Positions 10,178 through 19,191 of a stretch of 64,000 bases of DNA are shown in pieces (position 1 is the first letter of the stretch; every line of letters starts with the position of its first letter). The notes below the pieces were generated by a model. The model saw only the letters and a program-made list of their open reading frames with translations, was not told the origin of the DNA and did no database searches. The stretch covers positions 62,001 through 126,000 of the forward strand of contig NZ_MRZJ01000002.1 in NCBI RefSeq assembly GCF_002994445.1. Reading direction: 5' to 3'. The translations under genes were made by a program, and so were the position numbers. Source of the DNA: Staphylococcus simulans (GTDB taxonomy: Bacteria > Bacillota > Bacilli > Staphylococcales > Staphylococcaceae).

Positions 10178-11812
10178 TTATGCTTTTGTTTTCGTTTTTT
10201 CTTGGTTTGAAATGCCTTCTTCAAGTGTCTTATTAAGTTCAACAGCGTTTTTAAAGTACTTGCTTTCAAAGTAGCTGCCGATACCTATTTTATAGAAGAC
10301 CAGTGCTGCTACAATTACTACAACAAAGTCGAAAGGATAATGGATTAAGTTGATGCCGTTAAAGTCTTCGCTTCCGATAAAGGAGAGTCCTGAAAGGACA
10401 AGCAAGTAAATAATCAGCCAGAGACTGCCGCGTAATTGATTGCGTGTATTTTCCCAATTGAGTTTATATTCATAATAGAAATACATTGGGAGACCTAGGA
10501 TGATGATAAAAATAACTTTGGCAGTCGTCGGCCACATTGCCCAATAAATTGCGAGCGATGTCATCACAAAGGATAACGGCGCAGCAATTTTTAAGAAACG
10601 TGCTTTGAACGGACGATGCAATTTAGGTCCCATCTTTCTGAATGCGACAGCAGTCGTCGGTCCAGTCAGATAGGCAACCAATGTTGAAGTTGCGATAACA
10701 GTCGCAAGCGTACCCCAAGATCTGAAGAGGGTCACCATAATCATGGCTAAGACAGCGTTGACCGCAATGGCTACACGCGGAATATTATATTGCTTGTTGA
10801 TACGTCCGAGTATTTTCGGAATATGACCGTTCTTTTCCATAGCGCTGAGTACACGACCTGTTGAAGCGACGAAAGAAACGCCTGTACCAAATGGTGATAC
10901 GAATGCTTCAATGTATAACAAGATTGCTAACCAATTCAGATTTAACAAGATGGCTAAGTCAGCGAAAGGAGAATCGAATTGAATACCTTTCCAACCTTTA
11001 TCAGCCAGCATACTTTCAGGCATAGATGTAATGAATACACTTTGCAGTACGACATAAAGCAATGCTGTTAAAGATAAGCAGATAACGATACCGCGTAAGA
11101 TATTTTTCTCTGGCTTTTCAATTTCAGATCCCATATTAATGATGGTTTGGAAAGCATTAAATGAGAAGATAATACCTGAAACTGTAACTGCCGCAAATAT
11201 AGGTGCAGTTCCGTACGGTAAGAATCCGCTTAATGATTGTCCGTAGTTTTCAGGATGAAAGCCTGAAAACAGTAATAAGATAACTGTTAATAAAGGTACA
11301 CCAAGTTTGAAGAATGAAATCAAACTTGTAAAAGAAGTTAATAGTTTAACTGACCAGTAATTTAACAGTGAGAAGATAACAATTATCACGTAAACAGCGA
11401 TTAAGCCGATATTACTGATTGTACCTTCTTTCATTAATACACTTGTGAACTTGGCCCACTCCCAAGGCCATGAACTCATGTATTGAACAGCAGATACTGC
11501 CTCAATCGGAATAATTGTGACTAATGCGACCCAGTTGGCCCATGAAGCAATAAAGCCGAGCAATGAACCATGAGTATATTGCGCATAGTTGCTCATCCCG
11601 CCGGATTGGGGCAGCATTGCTGAAACTTCAATATAGTTATAGGCCACTAAACTGATGATAATAAAACCAATGACCCAAGAAATCACTGCCGCTGGTCCTG
11701 CGACTGAAGATGCTTCCCAAGCACCAAAGAGCCATCCGGATCCGATTAATGAACCCAGCCCAAGCAAGACCAACTGCGAAAGACTTATTTTACCGCTTTG
11801 ATTATGTTCCAT
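10178..11812 (-). CDS. APC-superfamily amino-acid permease
   Basis: A 544-residue permease with about twelve membrane segments. It shows the APC signature SQLVLLGLGSLIGSGWLFG at the start and YNYIEVSAMLPQSGGMSNYA in helix 2. Its size and motifs recall the YveA-type aspartate/proton symporters, but the substrate is a guess. The frame is open to 11875. TAGGAG seven bases before the ATG at 11812 and the usual family N-terminus favour the shorter form. A strong minus-strand promoter lies about 110 bases upstream. Confidence 0.82.
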   Translation of the reverse strand: MEHNQSGKISLSQLVLLGLGSLIGSGWLFGAWEASSVAGPAAVISWVIGFIIISLVAYNYIEVSAMLPQSGGMSNYAQYTHGSLLGFIASWANWVALVTIIPIEAVSAVQYMSSWPWEWAKFTSVLMKEGTISNIGLIAVYVIIVIFSLLNYWSVKLLTSFTSLISFFKLGVPLLTVILLLFSGFHPENYGQSLSGFLPYGTAPIFAAVTVSGIIFSFNAFQTIINMGSEIEKPEKNILRGIVICLSLTALLYVVLQSVFITSMPESMLADKGWKGIQFDSPFADLAILLNLNWLAILLYIEAFVSPFGTGVSFVASTGRVLSAMEKNGHIPKILGRINKQYNIPRVAIAVNAVLAMIMVTLFRSWGTLATVIATSTLVAYLTGPTTAVAFRKMGPKLHRPFKARFLKIAAPLSFVMTSLAIYWAMWPTTAKVIFIIILGLPMYFYYEYKLNWENTRNQLRGSLWLIIYLLVLSGLSFIGSEDFNGINLIHYPFDFVVVIVAALVFYKIGIGSYFESKYFKNAVELNKTLEEGISNQEKTKTKA

Positions 11813-12301
11813 AACAAAACTCCTATAGTTTAGAGAAGCTTGATGCATGCTTTGTTCTCTTTTTTTATCTTGCATTAAAGAAGATGCTCTGATTTAAATC
11901 AAGGCAAACTTCACTCATGGTAGAACATTATACTGATATTAGAAGTCACGTCAACATTTTTTTATTAAGTTGGAAATTATAAATAAATATGTATGAAAAT
12001 ACGTTATGTAATCATATTTTGTATATGGCGTTTGGGAAGATGTTGTAATAACGGTTTTTATAGAATTGTTAGTATGCATTTTTTGAAAACGATTAAGTAA
12101 TGGTGAATACTTATTAGTGTTCTTAATATCTTAAATAATTCAGTCATATCAAGGGTTTGAGAAACCTTGATAAAAAAAGTGAAAAATTATTTCTGAGTCA
12201 GTTAAATGAAACGCAATGTGTAATTTTTATAAAGGATTAGATTTGTGCAGAAACGGTTATGGTATATTACACCTGTGATGGTATAAAAAAGGAGAACAGC
12301 T
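11813..12301. other. Intergenic region between the divergent permease and YdeI-family genes
   Basis: The left end is the transcribed leader of the permease gene behind its sigma-A promoter. The rest, about 340 AT-rich bases, shows no convincing hairpin, repeat or open frame. A strong ribosome-binding site (AAGGAG) for the YdeI-family gene lies at the right edge. Confidence 0.6.
11927..11954 (-). promoter_or_regulatory. Sigma-A promoter of the amino-acid permease gene
   Basis: TTGACG, 16 bases, TATAAT on the minus strand. The predicted start is near 11920, giving a leader of about 108 bases. Confidence 0.85.
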
Positions 12302-12898
12302 ATGGAAAAAAATACAATAAACGAAAAAGCCGAAGCATTTTTTCAACGTGCGACAGATTGGAAGGATGAGTATAAAGCTTTAAGAAAAATTATTTTAAAG
12401 AATGAAGCGTTAACTGAGGACTATAAATGGATGCATCCTTGTTATACGTTAAATGGAAAGAATGTCGTATTGATTCATGGATTCAAAGATTATTGTGCAT
12501 TGCTCTTTCATAAAGGAGCGCTATTAAAGGATAAAGACCAGAAGTTGATACAGCAGACGAAGAATGTTCAAGCAGCAAGACAATTGCGTTTTACATCTTT
12601 AGAAGCAATAAAACAAGAAGCAGATATGATTGAAGCGTATGTGAATGAAGCGGTCGAGATTGAACAAAGCGTTAAAAAAGTAACAATGAAGAAGACGGAA
12701 GAATATGATATGCCTGATGCTTTGCAAGCGGCTTTAGATGAAGATCCAAAACTTAAAGCAGCGTTCTCCGAGTTGACACCAGGAAGACAACGACAATATA
12801 TGTATTTTATCGGTCAAGCCAAACGTGAAGCGACAAGACAAGCGCGTGTTGAAAAATACAAAGCACAAATCCTTGCAGGCAAGGGCATGAATGATTAG
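12302..12898 (+). CDS. YdeI/OmpD-associated family protein with DUF1801 domain
   Basis: A 198-residue soluble protein. The N-terminal half is a DUF1801-type domain (YKWMHPCYTLNGKNVVLIHGFKDY in outline, then LLFHKGALL). The C-terminal part is the YdeI helical region (PDALQAALDEDPKLKAAFSELTPGRQRQYM in outline) with many Arg and Lys. Members are often called bacteriocin-protection proteins, but the biochemical role is unknown. AAGGAG is seven bases before the ATG. It stands alone between the permease and opuC. Confidence 0.85.
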   Translation: MEKNTINEKAEAFFQRATDWKDEYKALRKIILKNEALTEDYKWMHPCYTLNGKNVVLIHGFKDYCALLFHKGALLKDKDQKLIQQTKNVQAARQLRFTSLEAIKQEADMIEAYVNEAVEIEQSVKKVTMKKTEEYDMPDALQAALDEDPKLKAAFSELTPGRQRQYMYFIGQAKREATRQARVEKYKAQILAGKGMND

Positions 12899-13345
12899 TG
12901 GAGTGAAATAGGGTAACCCTGCTATTTAATGATAAATAGAGAAGTTGTGTCATTATTTATCAAAAATGAAAATAATGTAAACATTTTTCAAAAAAAATCG
13001 CTTTAAATCCGTCCAAAAGGTATAGTTTATGATATACTTAAAAAGTACGCTATTAATCAAGTAAAACAAAAGTACAAATTATAATTATTTGTATGCACAT
13101 AAAGAACTGACGCTTCTAAACAGCGCTGTATTATAACGTAGTCAAGGTGAAATACGACACCTGCTGCTTTCAACAAGTCATTTGCGACTTTGTTCCGGAA
13201 CTTATCCGTAAGTTATTGAAACATTGGGCAAGTGATTTTTTTATTGGTAATTATTATTGATACACGCTGTTTGCTGTATGTTCTTTGATACAACTTAGAA
13301 CTTACTTAGGGTTAAACAAATTCGATAAAGAAAGGAATTACTTTA
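12899..13345. other. Intergenic region and structured leader upstream of opuC
   Basis: A possible -10 box (TATACT) lies at 13033-13038 with a poor -35. Downstream, several short palindromes follow each other: CAGCGCTG near 13121, AAGTC/GACTT near 13175-13190, GTTCCGGAAC near 13192-13201 and AACTTA/TAAGTT near 13199-13214. A T7 run is near 13236. This suggests a structured 5' leader of about 300 bases. It does not resemble a riboswitch I recognise. Confidence 0.45.
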
Positions 13346-14581
13346 ATGCTTAGTATTAAAAATTTATCTAAGGTATATCCTGGGGGCAAGAAAGCAGTGA
13401 ATGATATTTCGCTGGATGTCCAATCAGGTGAATTTGTAGCATTTATCGGTACCAGCGGTAGCGGTAAAACGACTGCATTACGTATGATCAATCGTATGAT
13501 TGAAGCAACGAAAGGACAAATCACGATTGATGGAAAAGATGTCAGAAAGATGAACGCGGTAGAATTACGCCGCAGTATCGGCTATGTTATCCAACAAATC
13601 GGTTTAATGCCGCATATGACAATCAAAGAAAATATTGTCTTGGTTCCGAAGTTGTTGAAATGGCCGGAAGATAAAAAAGATAAGAAGGCGCGCGAACTGA
13701 TTAAGCTCGTAGACTTGCCGGAAGAATACTTAGATCGTTATCCATCTGAATTATCAGGCGGTCAGCAACAGCGTATCGGTGTTGTTCGTGCATTAGCTGC
13801 AGAACAAGACATCATCTTAATGGACGAACCATTTGGTGCACTTGACCCGATTACACGTGATACATTACAAGATTTAGTTAAAGAACTTCAACAGAAATTA
13901 GGCAAAACATTTATCTTCGTTACACATGATATGGATGAGGCGATTAAATTGGCTGATAGAATTTGTATTATGTCTGAAGGTAAAATTGTTCAATATGATA
14001 CACCGGATAATATTTTACGTCATCCAGCAAATGACTTCGTCAGAGATTTCATCGGTCAAAACCGCTTAATCCAAGATCGTCCGAATATGCGTACGGTTGA
14101 AGATGCGATGATTAAACCAATCACAGTAAAAGCGGACGATACGTTAGACCACACAGTAGATGTGATGCGTCGTCATCGTATCGATACGATTTTCGTGGTG
14201 ACGAACCAAAACAAATTCTTGGGTTATTTAGATATCGAAGATATCAACCAAGGATTGCGTAAACGTCAAGAATTAATCGATACAATGCAGCGCGATATTT
14301 ATCGTGTTCATGTCAACAGCAAGCTGCAAGATACAGTGCGTACAATCTTAAAACGTAACGTACGTAATGTACCTGTAGTAGATGATAATGACAGACTTGT
14401 CGGCTTAATCACACGTGCGAACTTAGTTGATATTGTGTATGACAGTATTTGGGGCGAAGGTGCTGAAAATGCGCAACAAGAAGCAGAAAGCAAAGAAAAA
14501 GACCCTGAAAGTGTAGGGATTAAAGATGCACCCGTTGAATTAGACCATAAGGATAAGTCGGATGCAGGAGTTGAGCGATAA
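13346..14581 (+). CDS. opuCA: Osmolyte ABC importer, ATP-binding protein with CBS domains
   Basis: A 411-residue ATPase of the OpuC family that powers uptake of glycine betaine, carnitine or choline. The N-terminal ABC domain has Walker A GTSGSGKTT (residues 35-43), signature LSGGQQQR and Walker B DIILMDEP. Two CBS domains follow (about 245-370), and in S. aureus and Listeria this region binds c-di-AMP, which turns the pump down. The tail is acidic and lysine-rich. The stop overlaps the opuCB start by one base. Four genes form one operon that ends in a strong terminator. Confidence 0.93.
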   Translation: MLSIKNLSKVYPGGKKAVNDISLDVQSGEFVAFIGTSGSGKTTALRMINRMIEATKGQITIDGKDVRKMNAVELRRSIGYVIQQIGLMPHMTIKENIVLVPKLLKWPEDKKDKKARELIKLVDLPEEYLDRYPSELSGGQQQRIGVVRALAAEQDIILMDEPFGALDPITRDTLQDLVKELQQKLGKTFIFVTHDMDEAIKLADRICIMSEGKIVQYDTPDNILRHPANDFVRDFIGQNRLIQDRPNMRTVEDAMIKPITVKADDTLDHTVDVMRRHRIDTIFVVTNQNKFLGYLDIEDINQGLRKRQELIDTMQRDIYRVHVNSKLQDTVRTILKRNVRNVPVVDDNDRLVGLITRANLVDIVYDSIWGEGAENAQQEAESKEKDPESVGIKDAPVELDHKDKSDAGVER

Positions 14582-15210
14582 TGAAAGAATTCCTTCAAGA
14601 ATACGGCGGTGAACTGCTTCAAAAAACCGGCGAACATTTCTATATTTCGATTGTTGCGCTTTTAATCGCCATTATTGTAGCAGTGCCGATTGGTATTTTA
14701 TTAGCTAAAACTAAGAAGTTAGCAAGCATTATTTTAACAGTTGCCGGAGTCTTGCAAACGATTCCGACACTAGCAGTACTTGCAATCATGATTCCGATTT
14801 TCGGTGTAGGTAAAACACCAGCAATTATTGCATTATTTATTTATGTATTACTGCCTATTCTGAATAACACAGTTTTAGGTGTTCAAAACATCAACCCAGA
14901 TGTACGCCAAGCAGGTATCAGTATGGGCATGACAAAATTACAATTGATGAAAGACGTTGAATTGCCTTTAGCACTGCCGTTGATTTTAAGCGGTATCCGC
15001 TTATCTAGTGTTTACGTTATCAGCTGGGCAACACTGGCAAGTTACGTAGGCGCAGGCGGTCTTGGCGACTTTGTCTTCAACGGTTTGAACTTATTCAACC
15101 CAGTCATGATTATTAGTGCAGCTGTATTAGTAACAGCATTAGCATTAATTGTCGACTACTTATTACGCGGAGTAGAAAAATGGGCAGTACCAAAAGGCTT
15201 GAAAGCTTAA
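14581..15210 (+). CDS. opuCB: Osmolyte ABC importer, permease
   Basis: A 209-residue permease with about five membrane segments and a BPD_transp_1 core: GISMGMTKLQLMKDVELPLALP carries the EAA-like loop that contacts the ATPase. Related to opuCD in the same operon, as usual for OpuC systems with two different permeases. Translation is coupled to opuCA (TAATG junction). Confidence 0.92.
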   Translation: MKEFLQEYGGELLQKTGEHFYISIVALLIAIIVAVPIGILLAKTKKLASIILTVAGVLQTIPTLAVLAIMIPIFGVGKTPAIIALFIYVLLPILNNTVLGVQNINPDVRQAGISMGMTKLQLMKDVELPLALPLILSGIRLSSVYVISWATLASYVGAGGLGDFVFNGLNLFNPVMIISAAVLVTALALIVDYLLRGVEKWAVPKGLKA

Positions 15211-15243
15211 AAATATCCAGATAGGGAGGACATTAGGAACTTT

Positions 15244-16188
15244 ATGAAAAAGATTAAATATTACTTGATTCTGATGGTGACTTGTCTTGTTGTATTATCT
15301 GGATGCAGTCTGCCTGGTTTAGGCGGTGGTCGTGCAGATGATGATTCAGTACAAATCACTTCTCTCGCAACAAGTGAGTCGCAAATTATGTCGCATATGG
15401 TTCGATTAATGATTGAACATGATACGAAAGGCAAAATGAAACCTACGTTGATCAACAACATGGGTTCAAGTACGATTCAGCATAATGCGTTGATGAACGG
15501 CGATGCGAATGTATCAGGTACACGTTACACTGGTACAGACTTAGTAGGGGCATTAGGCGAAGATCCGATTAAAGACCCGAAAAAAGCATTGAAAGTCACG
15601 CAAGAAGGTTTCGATAAAAAGTTAAATCAAAAATTCTATGATTCTTACGGTTTCGATAATACGTATGCCTTTATGGTAACGAAAGAAACTGCAAAGAAAT
15701 ATGACTTAGATACAGTTTCTGATTTGAAGAAACATGAAAAAGAATTACGACTTGGTGTGGATAGTTCTTGGTTAAACCGTAAAGGTGACGGCTATCCAGG
15801 CTTTAAGCAAGAATACGGTATCGATTTTGATACTGTACGCCCGATGCAAATCGGTTTAGTATATGACGCATTGAAAAGCAAAAAATTAGATGTTGCATTA
15901 GGTTATTCAACAGACGGACGTATCGCAGCATATGACTTGAAAGTATTAAAAGATGACAGACGTTTCTTCCCGCCATATGATGCCAGTCCAGTCGCAACAC
16001 ATGAATTATTGAAGAAACATCCAGAAATCGACAAATCATTAGAAAAATTAGAAAACCGTATTACGACAAAAGAAATGCAGAAATTAAACTATCAAGCAGA
16101 CGGTGAAGGTAAAGAACCTGCAGTCGTAGCTGAAGAGTTTTTAGAAAAACATCATTACTTTGATGATGAGAAAGGCGGGCAAAAATAA
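15244..16188 (+). CDS. opuCC: Osmolyte ABC importer, substrate-binding lipoprotein
   Basis: A 314-residue lipoprotein with lipobox LSGC (Cys21) and an OpuAC-type substrate-binding domain. Features of the domain are visible: NNMGSSTIQHNALMNGDANVSG early, then YDSYGFDNTYAFMV. It captures quaternary amines outside the membrane and delivers them to OpuCB and OpuCD. The stop overlaps the opuCD start (TAATG). Confidence 0.92.
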   Translation: MKKIKYYLILMVTCLVVLSGCSLPGLGGGRADDDSVQITSLATSESQIMSHMVRLMIEHDTKGKMKPTLINNMGSSTIQHNALMNGDANVSGTRYTGTDLVGALGEDPIKDPKKALKVTQEGFDKKLNQKFYDSYGFDNTYAFMVTKETAKKYDLDTVSDLKKHEKELRLGVDSSWLNRKGDGYPGFKQEYGIDFDTVRPMQIGLVYDALKSKKLDVALGYSTDGRIAAYDLKVLKDDRRFFPPYDASPVATHELLKKHPEIDKSLEKLENRITTKEMQKLNYQADGEGKEPAVVAEEFLEKHHYFDDEKGGQK

Positions 16189-16877
16189 TGAAAGGTAATT
16201 TATTCCAACAGCTGATTGAATATTATTCATTGAACGCCGGCTATTTATGGGGACTCTTCTTCCAGCACTTATTAATGTCCGTGTATGGTGTAATTTTTGC
16301 GGCGATTGTCGGTATTCCAATCGGTATACTGATTTCACGTTTCGGTAAATTATCCAAAACCGTGATTACTATCGCAAACATTATTCAAACTGTACCGGTT
16401 ATCGCTATGTTAGCGATTCTGATGTTAGTGATGGGCTTAGGTCCGAACACAGTCGTGTTCACAGTATTCTTATATGCGTTATTGCCGATTATCCAAAATA
16501 CGTATTCAGGTATTTTAGGTGTAGACGACAATATTAAAGACGCAGGCAAGGGTATGGGCATGACAGGTAATCAAGTTTTGCGTATGATTGAATTACCATT
16601 AGCGTTATCTGTGATCATCGGCGGATTGCGTATCGCACTTGTTGTTGCGATTGGTGTTGTAGCGGTCGGTTCATTTATCGGTGCGCCGACATTAGGTGAT
16701 ATTATCATCCGCGGTACAAACGCTACAGAGGGCACAACATTTATCTTAGCGGGTGCGATTCCGATTGCATTAATCGCAGTCTTGATTGATGTGATTTTAA
16801 GATTCTTAGAGAAACGCTTAGATCCAGTGAAGAAAAGAAAACCTAAAGGTCCGCAACCGCAAGGTGTAGACGCATAA
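16188..16877 (+). CDS. opuCD: Osmolyte ABC importer, second permease
   Basis: A 229-residue permease with the same fold as OpuCB. The conserved loop is GKGMGMTGNQVLRMIELPLAL, and the protein ends in a basic tail (KKRKPKGPQPQG). It completes the OpuC complex. A strong terminator follows within 60 bases. Confidence 0.92.
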   Translation: MKGNLFQQLIEYYSLNAGYLWGLFFQHLLMSVYGVIFAAIVGIPIGILISRFGKLSKTVITIANIIQTVPVIAMLAILMLVMGLGPNTVVFTVFLYALLPIIQNTYSGILGVDDNIKDAGKGMGMTGNQVLRMIELPLALSVIIGGLRIALVVAIGVVAVGSFIGAPTLGDIIIRGTNATEGTTFILAGAIPIALIAVLIDVILRFLEKRLDPVKKRKPKGPQPQGVDA

Positions 16878-16888
16878 GTTTGACAAAG

Positions 16889-16935
16889 AGGTGCCGCACT
16901 TGAAATAAAAGCTGCGGTGCCTTTTATATTTTAAT
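16889..16935 (+). terminator. Terminator of the opuC operon
   Basis: AGGTGCCGCA pairs with TGCGGTGCCT (two wobbles), followed by TTTTATATTTTAATTT. Confidence 0.88.
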
Positions 16936-16952
16936 TTAAAGGAGGATGCCTT

Positions 16953-17720
16953 ATGGCATGGCTGCAAGTCAATTATGATTCAAAAACATTAGGAAAAGAA
17001 CAACGCTTCAACGCATTTTTACCAGAAGAACCGACACAGTTTGAAACACAAACACCCGCAAAACAATTACCAGTTTTATTGCTGCTGCATGGTTTATCAA
17101 GTGACGAAACATCTTATTTAAGATTTACAAGTTTAGAACGTTATGCAAAAGAACATCAAATTGCTGTGATTATGCCGGCTGGCGATCACAGCGGTTATGC
17201 AAATATGGCATACGGCCATAGTTATTATGATTATGTATTAGAAGTCTTTGATTATGCACTTCAAATCTTGCCTTTATCCAAACGCCGCGAAGATCATTTT
17301 ATCGCAGGCCATTCTATGGGCGGTTTCGGTACAATCAAATATGCTTTGACACAAACAGACCGTTTCTCAAAAGCTGCACCGTTATCTGCAGTGTTCACAC
17401 CAGACTGGTTAATGAATATTGATTGGTACGATTTCTCTAAAAAAGCATTGCTTGGAGAAAAAACAGAAGCCAGAGGTACAGAGTTAGATCCATATTATTT
17501 AGTAGACCAAGCATTAAAAGAAGGGTTTGATATTCCAAAATTATTAATCATGTGCGGTACAGAAGATGACTTATATCAAGATAACTTAGACTTTATTCAT
17601 TATCTTGATGATAAACAAGTCCCTTATCAATTCGTAGACGGTGAAGGTAAACATGACTATGCTTATTGGGATAAAGCCATTAAGTATGCATTAGATTGGT
17701 TTATGGAAGATAGAAAATAA
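16953..17720 (+). CDS. Esterase of the EstA / S-formylglutathione hydrolase-like family
   Basis: A 255-residue alpha/beta hydrolase. The nucleophile motif is GHSMGG near residue 117, the oxyanion loop is LLLHGLSSDE, and the likely catalytic His is in GEGKHDYAYW near the C-terminus. It resembles the tributyrin esterase EstA and FrmB-type enzymes of Gram-positive bacteria. There is no signal peptide. AAAGGAGG is seven bases before the ATG. It follows opuC but is separated by a terminator, so it is probably transcribed alone. Confidence 0.87.
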   Translation: MAWLQVNYDSKTLGKEQRFNAFLPEEPTQFETQTPAKQLPVLLLLHGLSSDETSYLRFTSLERYAKEHQIAVIMPAGDHSGYANMAYGHSYYDYVLEVFDYALQILPLSKRREDHFIAGHSMGGFGTIKYALTQTDRFSKAAPLSAVFTPDWLMNIDWYDFSKKALLGEKTEARGTELDPYYLVDQALKEGFDIPKLLIMCGTEDDLYQDNLDFIHYLDDKQVPYQFVDGEGKHDYAYWDKAIKYALDWFMEDRK

Positions 17721-17739
17721 ACGAAGATATGTTAATGAG

Positions 17740-17773
17740 ACAGGCATGCCTTTAAAAGGTGTGCCTGTTTTTT
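17740..17773 (+). terminator. Terminator after the esterase gene
   Basis: ACAGGCA pairs with TGCCTGT, with an inner CCTT/AAGG helix, followed by six T residues. Confidence 0.88.
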
Positions 17774-17780
17774 ATGGCAT

Positions 17781-17815
17781 AAAAGAAAAGCACTCGCAGT
17801 GTGATGCGAATGCTT
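17781..17815 (-). terminator. Terminator of the tetR operon
   Basis: On the minus strand AAGCATTCGCA pairs with TGCGAGTGCTT and is followed by TTCTTTT. The stem overlaps the tetR stop codon. Confidence 0.85.
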
Positions 17816-18363
17816 TAGGATTCATCTTTCATCCAAGCTTTAATGACTGTTGATAACATTTTATGAATGTAGTCATCTGTTAAAGCTTCAGGTTTGATTA
17901 AGATATTAAAATAAATTGGAGAGAAGATTAAATCAATAAACATATCATGGTCTTCAGCCGGGATGTGAGGCTGAATAATCTTTTTAAGCTTTTGTCGGTA
18001 TTGATTGAAATAATCTTCCATAAAATGATTACGTAATTCATTTTCTTCGTTTGTCAATAAAATCTGAATGACTGCTCTGCCTAAAGGCGTTTTATAGATA
18101 TGTGTAATGTTTAAAAGCATTTTATATAAGTCATCGAAAAATTCGCCGTATATCGCGACGTTCGCATGCACTTTGTTTAAAAACATATCGATAATCATCG
18201 AGTCTTTATCTTTCCAGCGCCGATAGATAGTGGCTTTAGAAATCTGTGTATTTTCCGCTAACTCATCTATCGTAATCGATGAATAGGATTCGTGTGCAAG
18301 CATACGCCCCAACTCATCAAAAATCCTTATATTTATCTTAGGATCTTTTGGTCTGCCCGCCAT
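17815..18363 (-). CDS. TetR/AcrR-family transcriptional regulator
   Basis: A 182-residue regulator. The N-terminal helix-turn-helix is clear: YSSITIDELAENTQISKATIYRRW (in outline, residues 22-45). The C-terminal domain is of the TetR_C_11/AcrR kind, with no recognisable ligand. It is the last gene of a three-gene operon with two DUF3147 membrane proteins, one base after the preceding stop. GAGGTC precedes the ATG. It most likely represses its own operon at the 18-bp palindrome at 19139-19156. Confidence 0.88.
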   Translation of the reverse strand: MAGRPKDPKINIRIFDELGRMLAHESYSSITIDELAENTQISKATIYRRWKDKDSMIIDMFLNKVHANVAIYGEFFDDLYKMLLNITHIYKTPLGRAVIQILLTNEENELRNHFMEDYFNQYRQKLKKIIQPHIPAEDHDMFIDLIFSPIYFNILIKPEALTDDYIHKMLSTVIKAWMKDES

Positions 18364-18364
18364 A

Positions 18365-18727
18365 TTAATGACCTCGTTTCATATGTGATAATTTCTCTAC
18401 TATTTCAAAGATAATAATCGCACTTAAAAACCAAACGATTATTCCCACTAGGATACTAAGTGTCCAGTTATTTGTCCAGACCAGCATTAACCAAGTAGCT
18501 AAAATATTGAACAGTACACCGGTCATACCGAACACGGCACCGCTGCTGACGTGTGCAGCTACTTTATCTCCGTATTGAATACCTGATGCAACCAAAGCAA
18601 TCAAGAAGACTGCAGGGAAGACCGCAAAGATACCGCCGAATTCTTTCCAAGGAATAATAACAGAGACGATATAACTTAATGAAACGGATATACCGCCTGC
18701 TAAAAATTTAATCAATAGCATTTTCAT
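18365..18727 (-). CDS. DUF3147 family membrane protein
   Basis: A 120-residue protein with four hydrophobic segments and a short Lys/His-rich end. It carries the DUF3147 pattern IKFLAGGISVSLSYIVS and FGGIFAVFPAVFLIALV. It is a paralogue of the next gene upstream, which shares the GGIFxxFPAVxLAALV core. The two may form a heteromeric small membrane complex, a guess based on pairing only. GGAGG lies eleven bases before the ATG. Confidence 0.78.
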   Translation of the reverse strand: MKMLLIKFLAGGISVSLSYIVSVIIPWKEFGGIFAVFPAVFLIALVASGIQYGDKVAAHVSSGAVFGMTGVLFNILATWLMLVWTNNWTLSILVGIIVWFLSAIIIFEIVEKLSHMKRGH

Positions 18728-18745
18728 TCTTTGTTCAACCTCCGA

Positions 18746-19105
18746 TTAAATATGTTTAAGCGCTAAAATGATACAAGATAAAACGAACCAGCATCCAATT
18801 GAAAAGGCAGCCCCTTTCAAATAGCCGATGCGTTTTACAGCGACAGCTGTCAAAGCAACACTGATGATACAGCCGACAATACCGATGACTGCACCTGCAC
18901 TAAGGTGTATTGATTCATAGACTAAATCTTTACCGTGGAAGTCGACTGACAAAGTAACCAGCGCTGCTAAGTAAACTGCTGGGAATGTAGAGAAGATACC
19001 TCCAAGTTTGCCTCCAAGTTTAGAAGCAATAACGGTAGCAGCAGCAACAGCTAAGCCGCCGAAGATGAAACGTATCATTAAACTGACTAAAGAAATGCCG
19101 AACAT
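18746..19105 (-). CDS. DUF3147 family membrane protein
   Basis: A 119-residue membrane protein with four hydrophobic segments. The core is KLGGIFSTFPAVYLAALVTL, matching the downstream paralogue. It is the first gene of the operon behind a sigma-A promoter and TetR-type operator. Its function is unknown. Paired small proteins under TetR control may respond to a membrane-active compound, which is inference. Confidence 0.78.
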   Translation of the reverse strand: MFGISLVSLMIRFIFGGLAVAAATVIASKLGGKLGGIFSTFPAVYLAALVTLSVDFHGKDLVYESIHLSAGAVIGIVGCIISVALTAVAVKRIGYLKGAAFSIGCWFVLSCIILALKHI

Positions 19106-19138
19106 AATTTTGACTCATCCCAATCTGATTTTATTCTG

Positions 19139-19156
19139 AAACGAAACGTTTCGTTT
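19139..19156. promoter_or_regulatory. 18-bp palindromic operator, probable TetR-family site
   Basis: AAACGAAACGTTTCGTTT is a perfect palindrome. It begins seven bases after the -10 box and covers the predicted transcription start of the DUF3147-DUF3147-tetR operon, the classic position for autorepression. Confidence 0.8.
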
Positions 19157-19162
19157 AGTAAT

Positions 19163-19191
19163 AGTGTAATACGATGATCAGTGATTGTAAA
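19163..19191 (-). promoter_or_regulatory. Sigma-A promoter of the DUF3147-tetR operon
   Basis: TTTACA (19191-19186), 17 bases, TACACT (19168-19163) on the minus strand. Confidence 0.75.

Noticed and set aside
13090..13215. Open minus-strand frame of about 50 codons in the opuC leader
   Set aside because: It has no start codon or ribosome-binding site, and the sequence resembles no protein. It is more likely chance in a structured leader.
13045..13345. c-di-AMP (ydaO-type) riboswitch before opuC or kimA
   Set aside because: The conserved GGGGGACC-type core of that riboswitch is not present in either leader.
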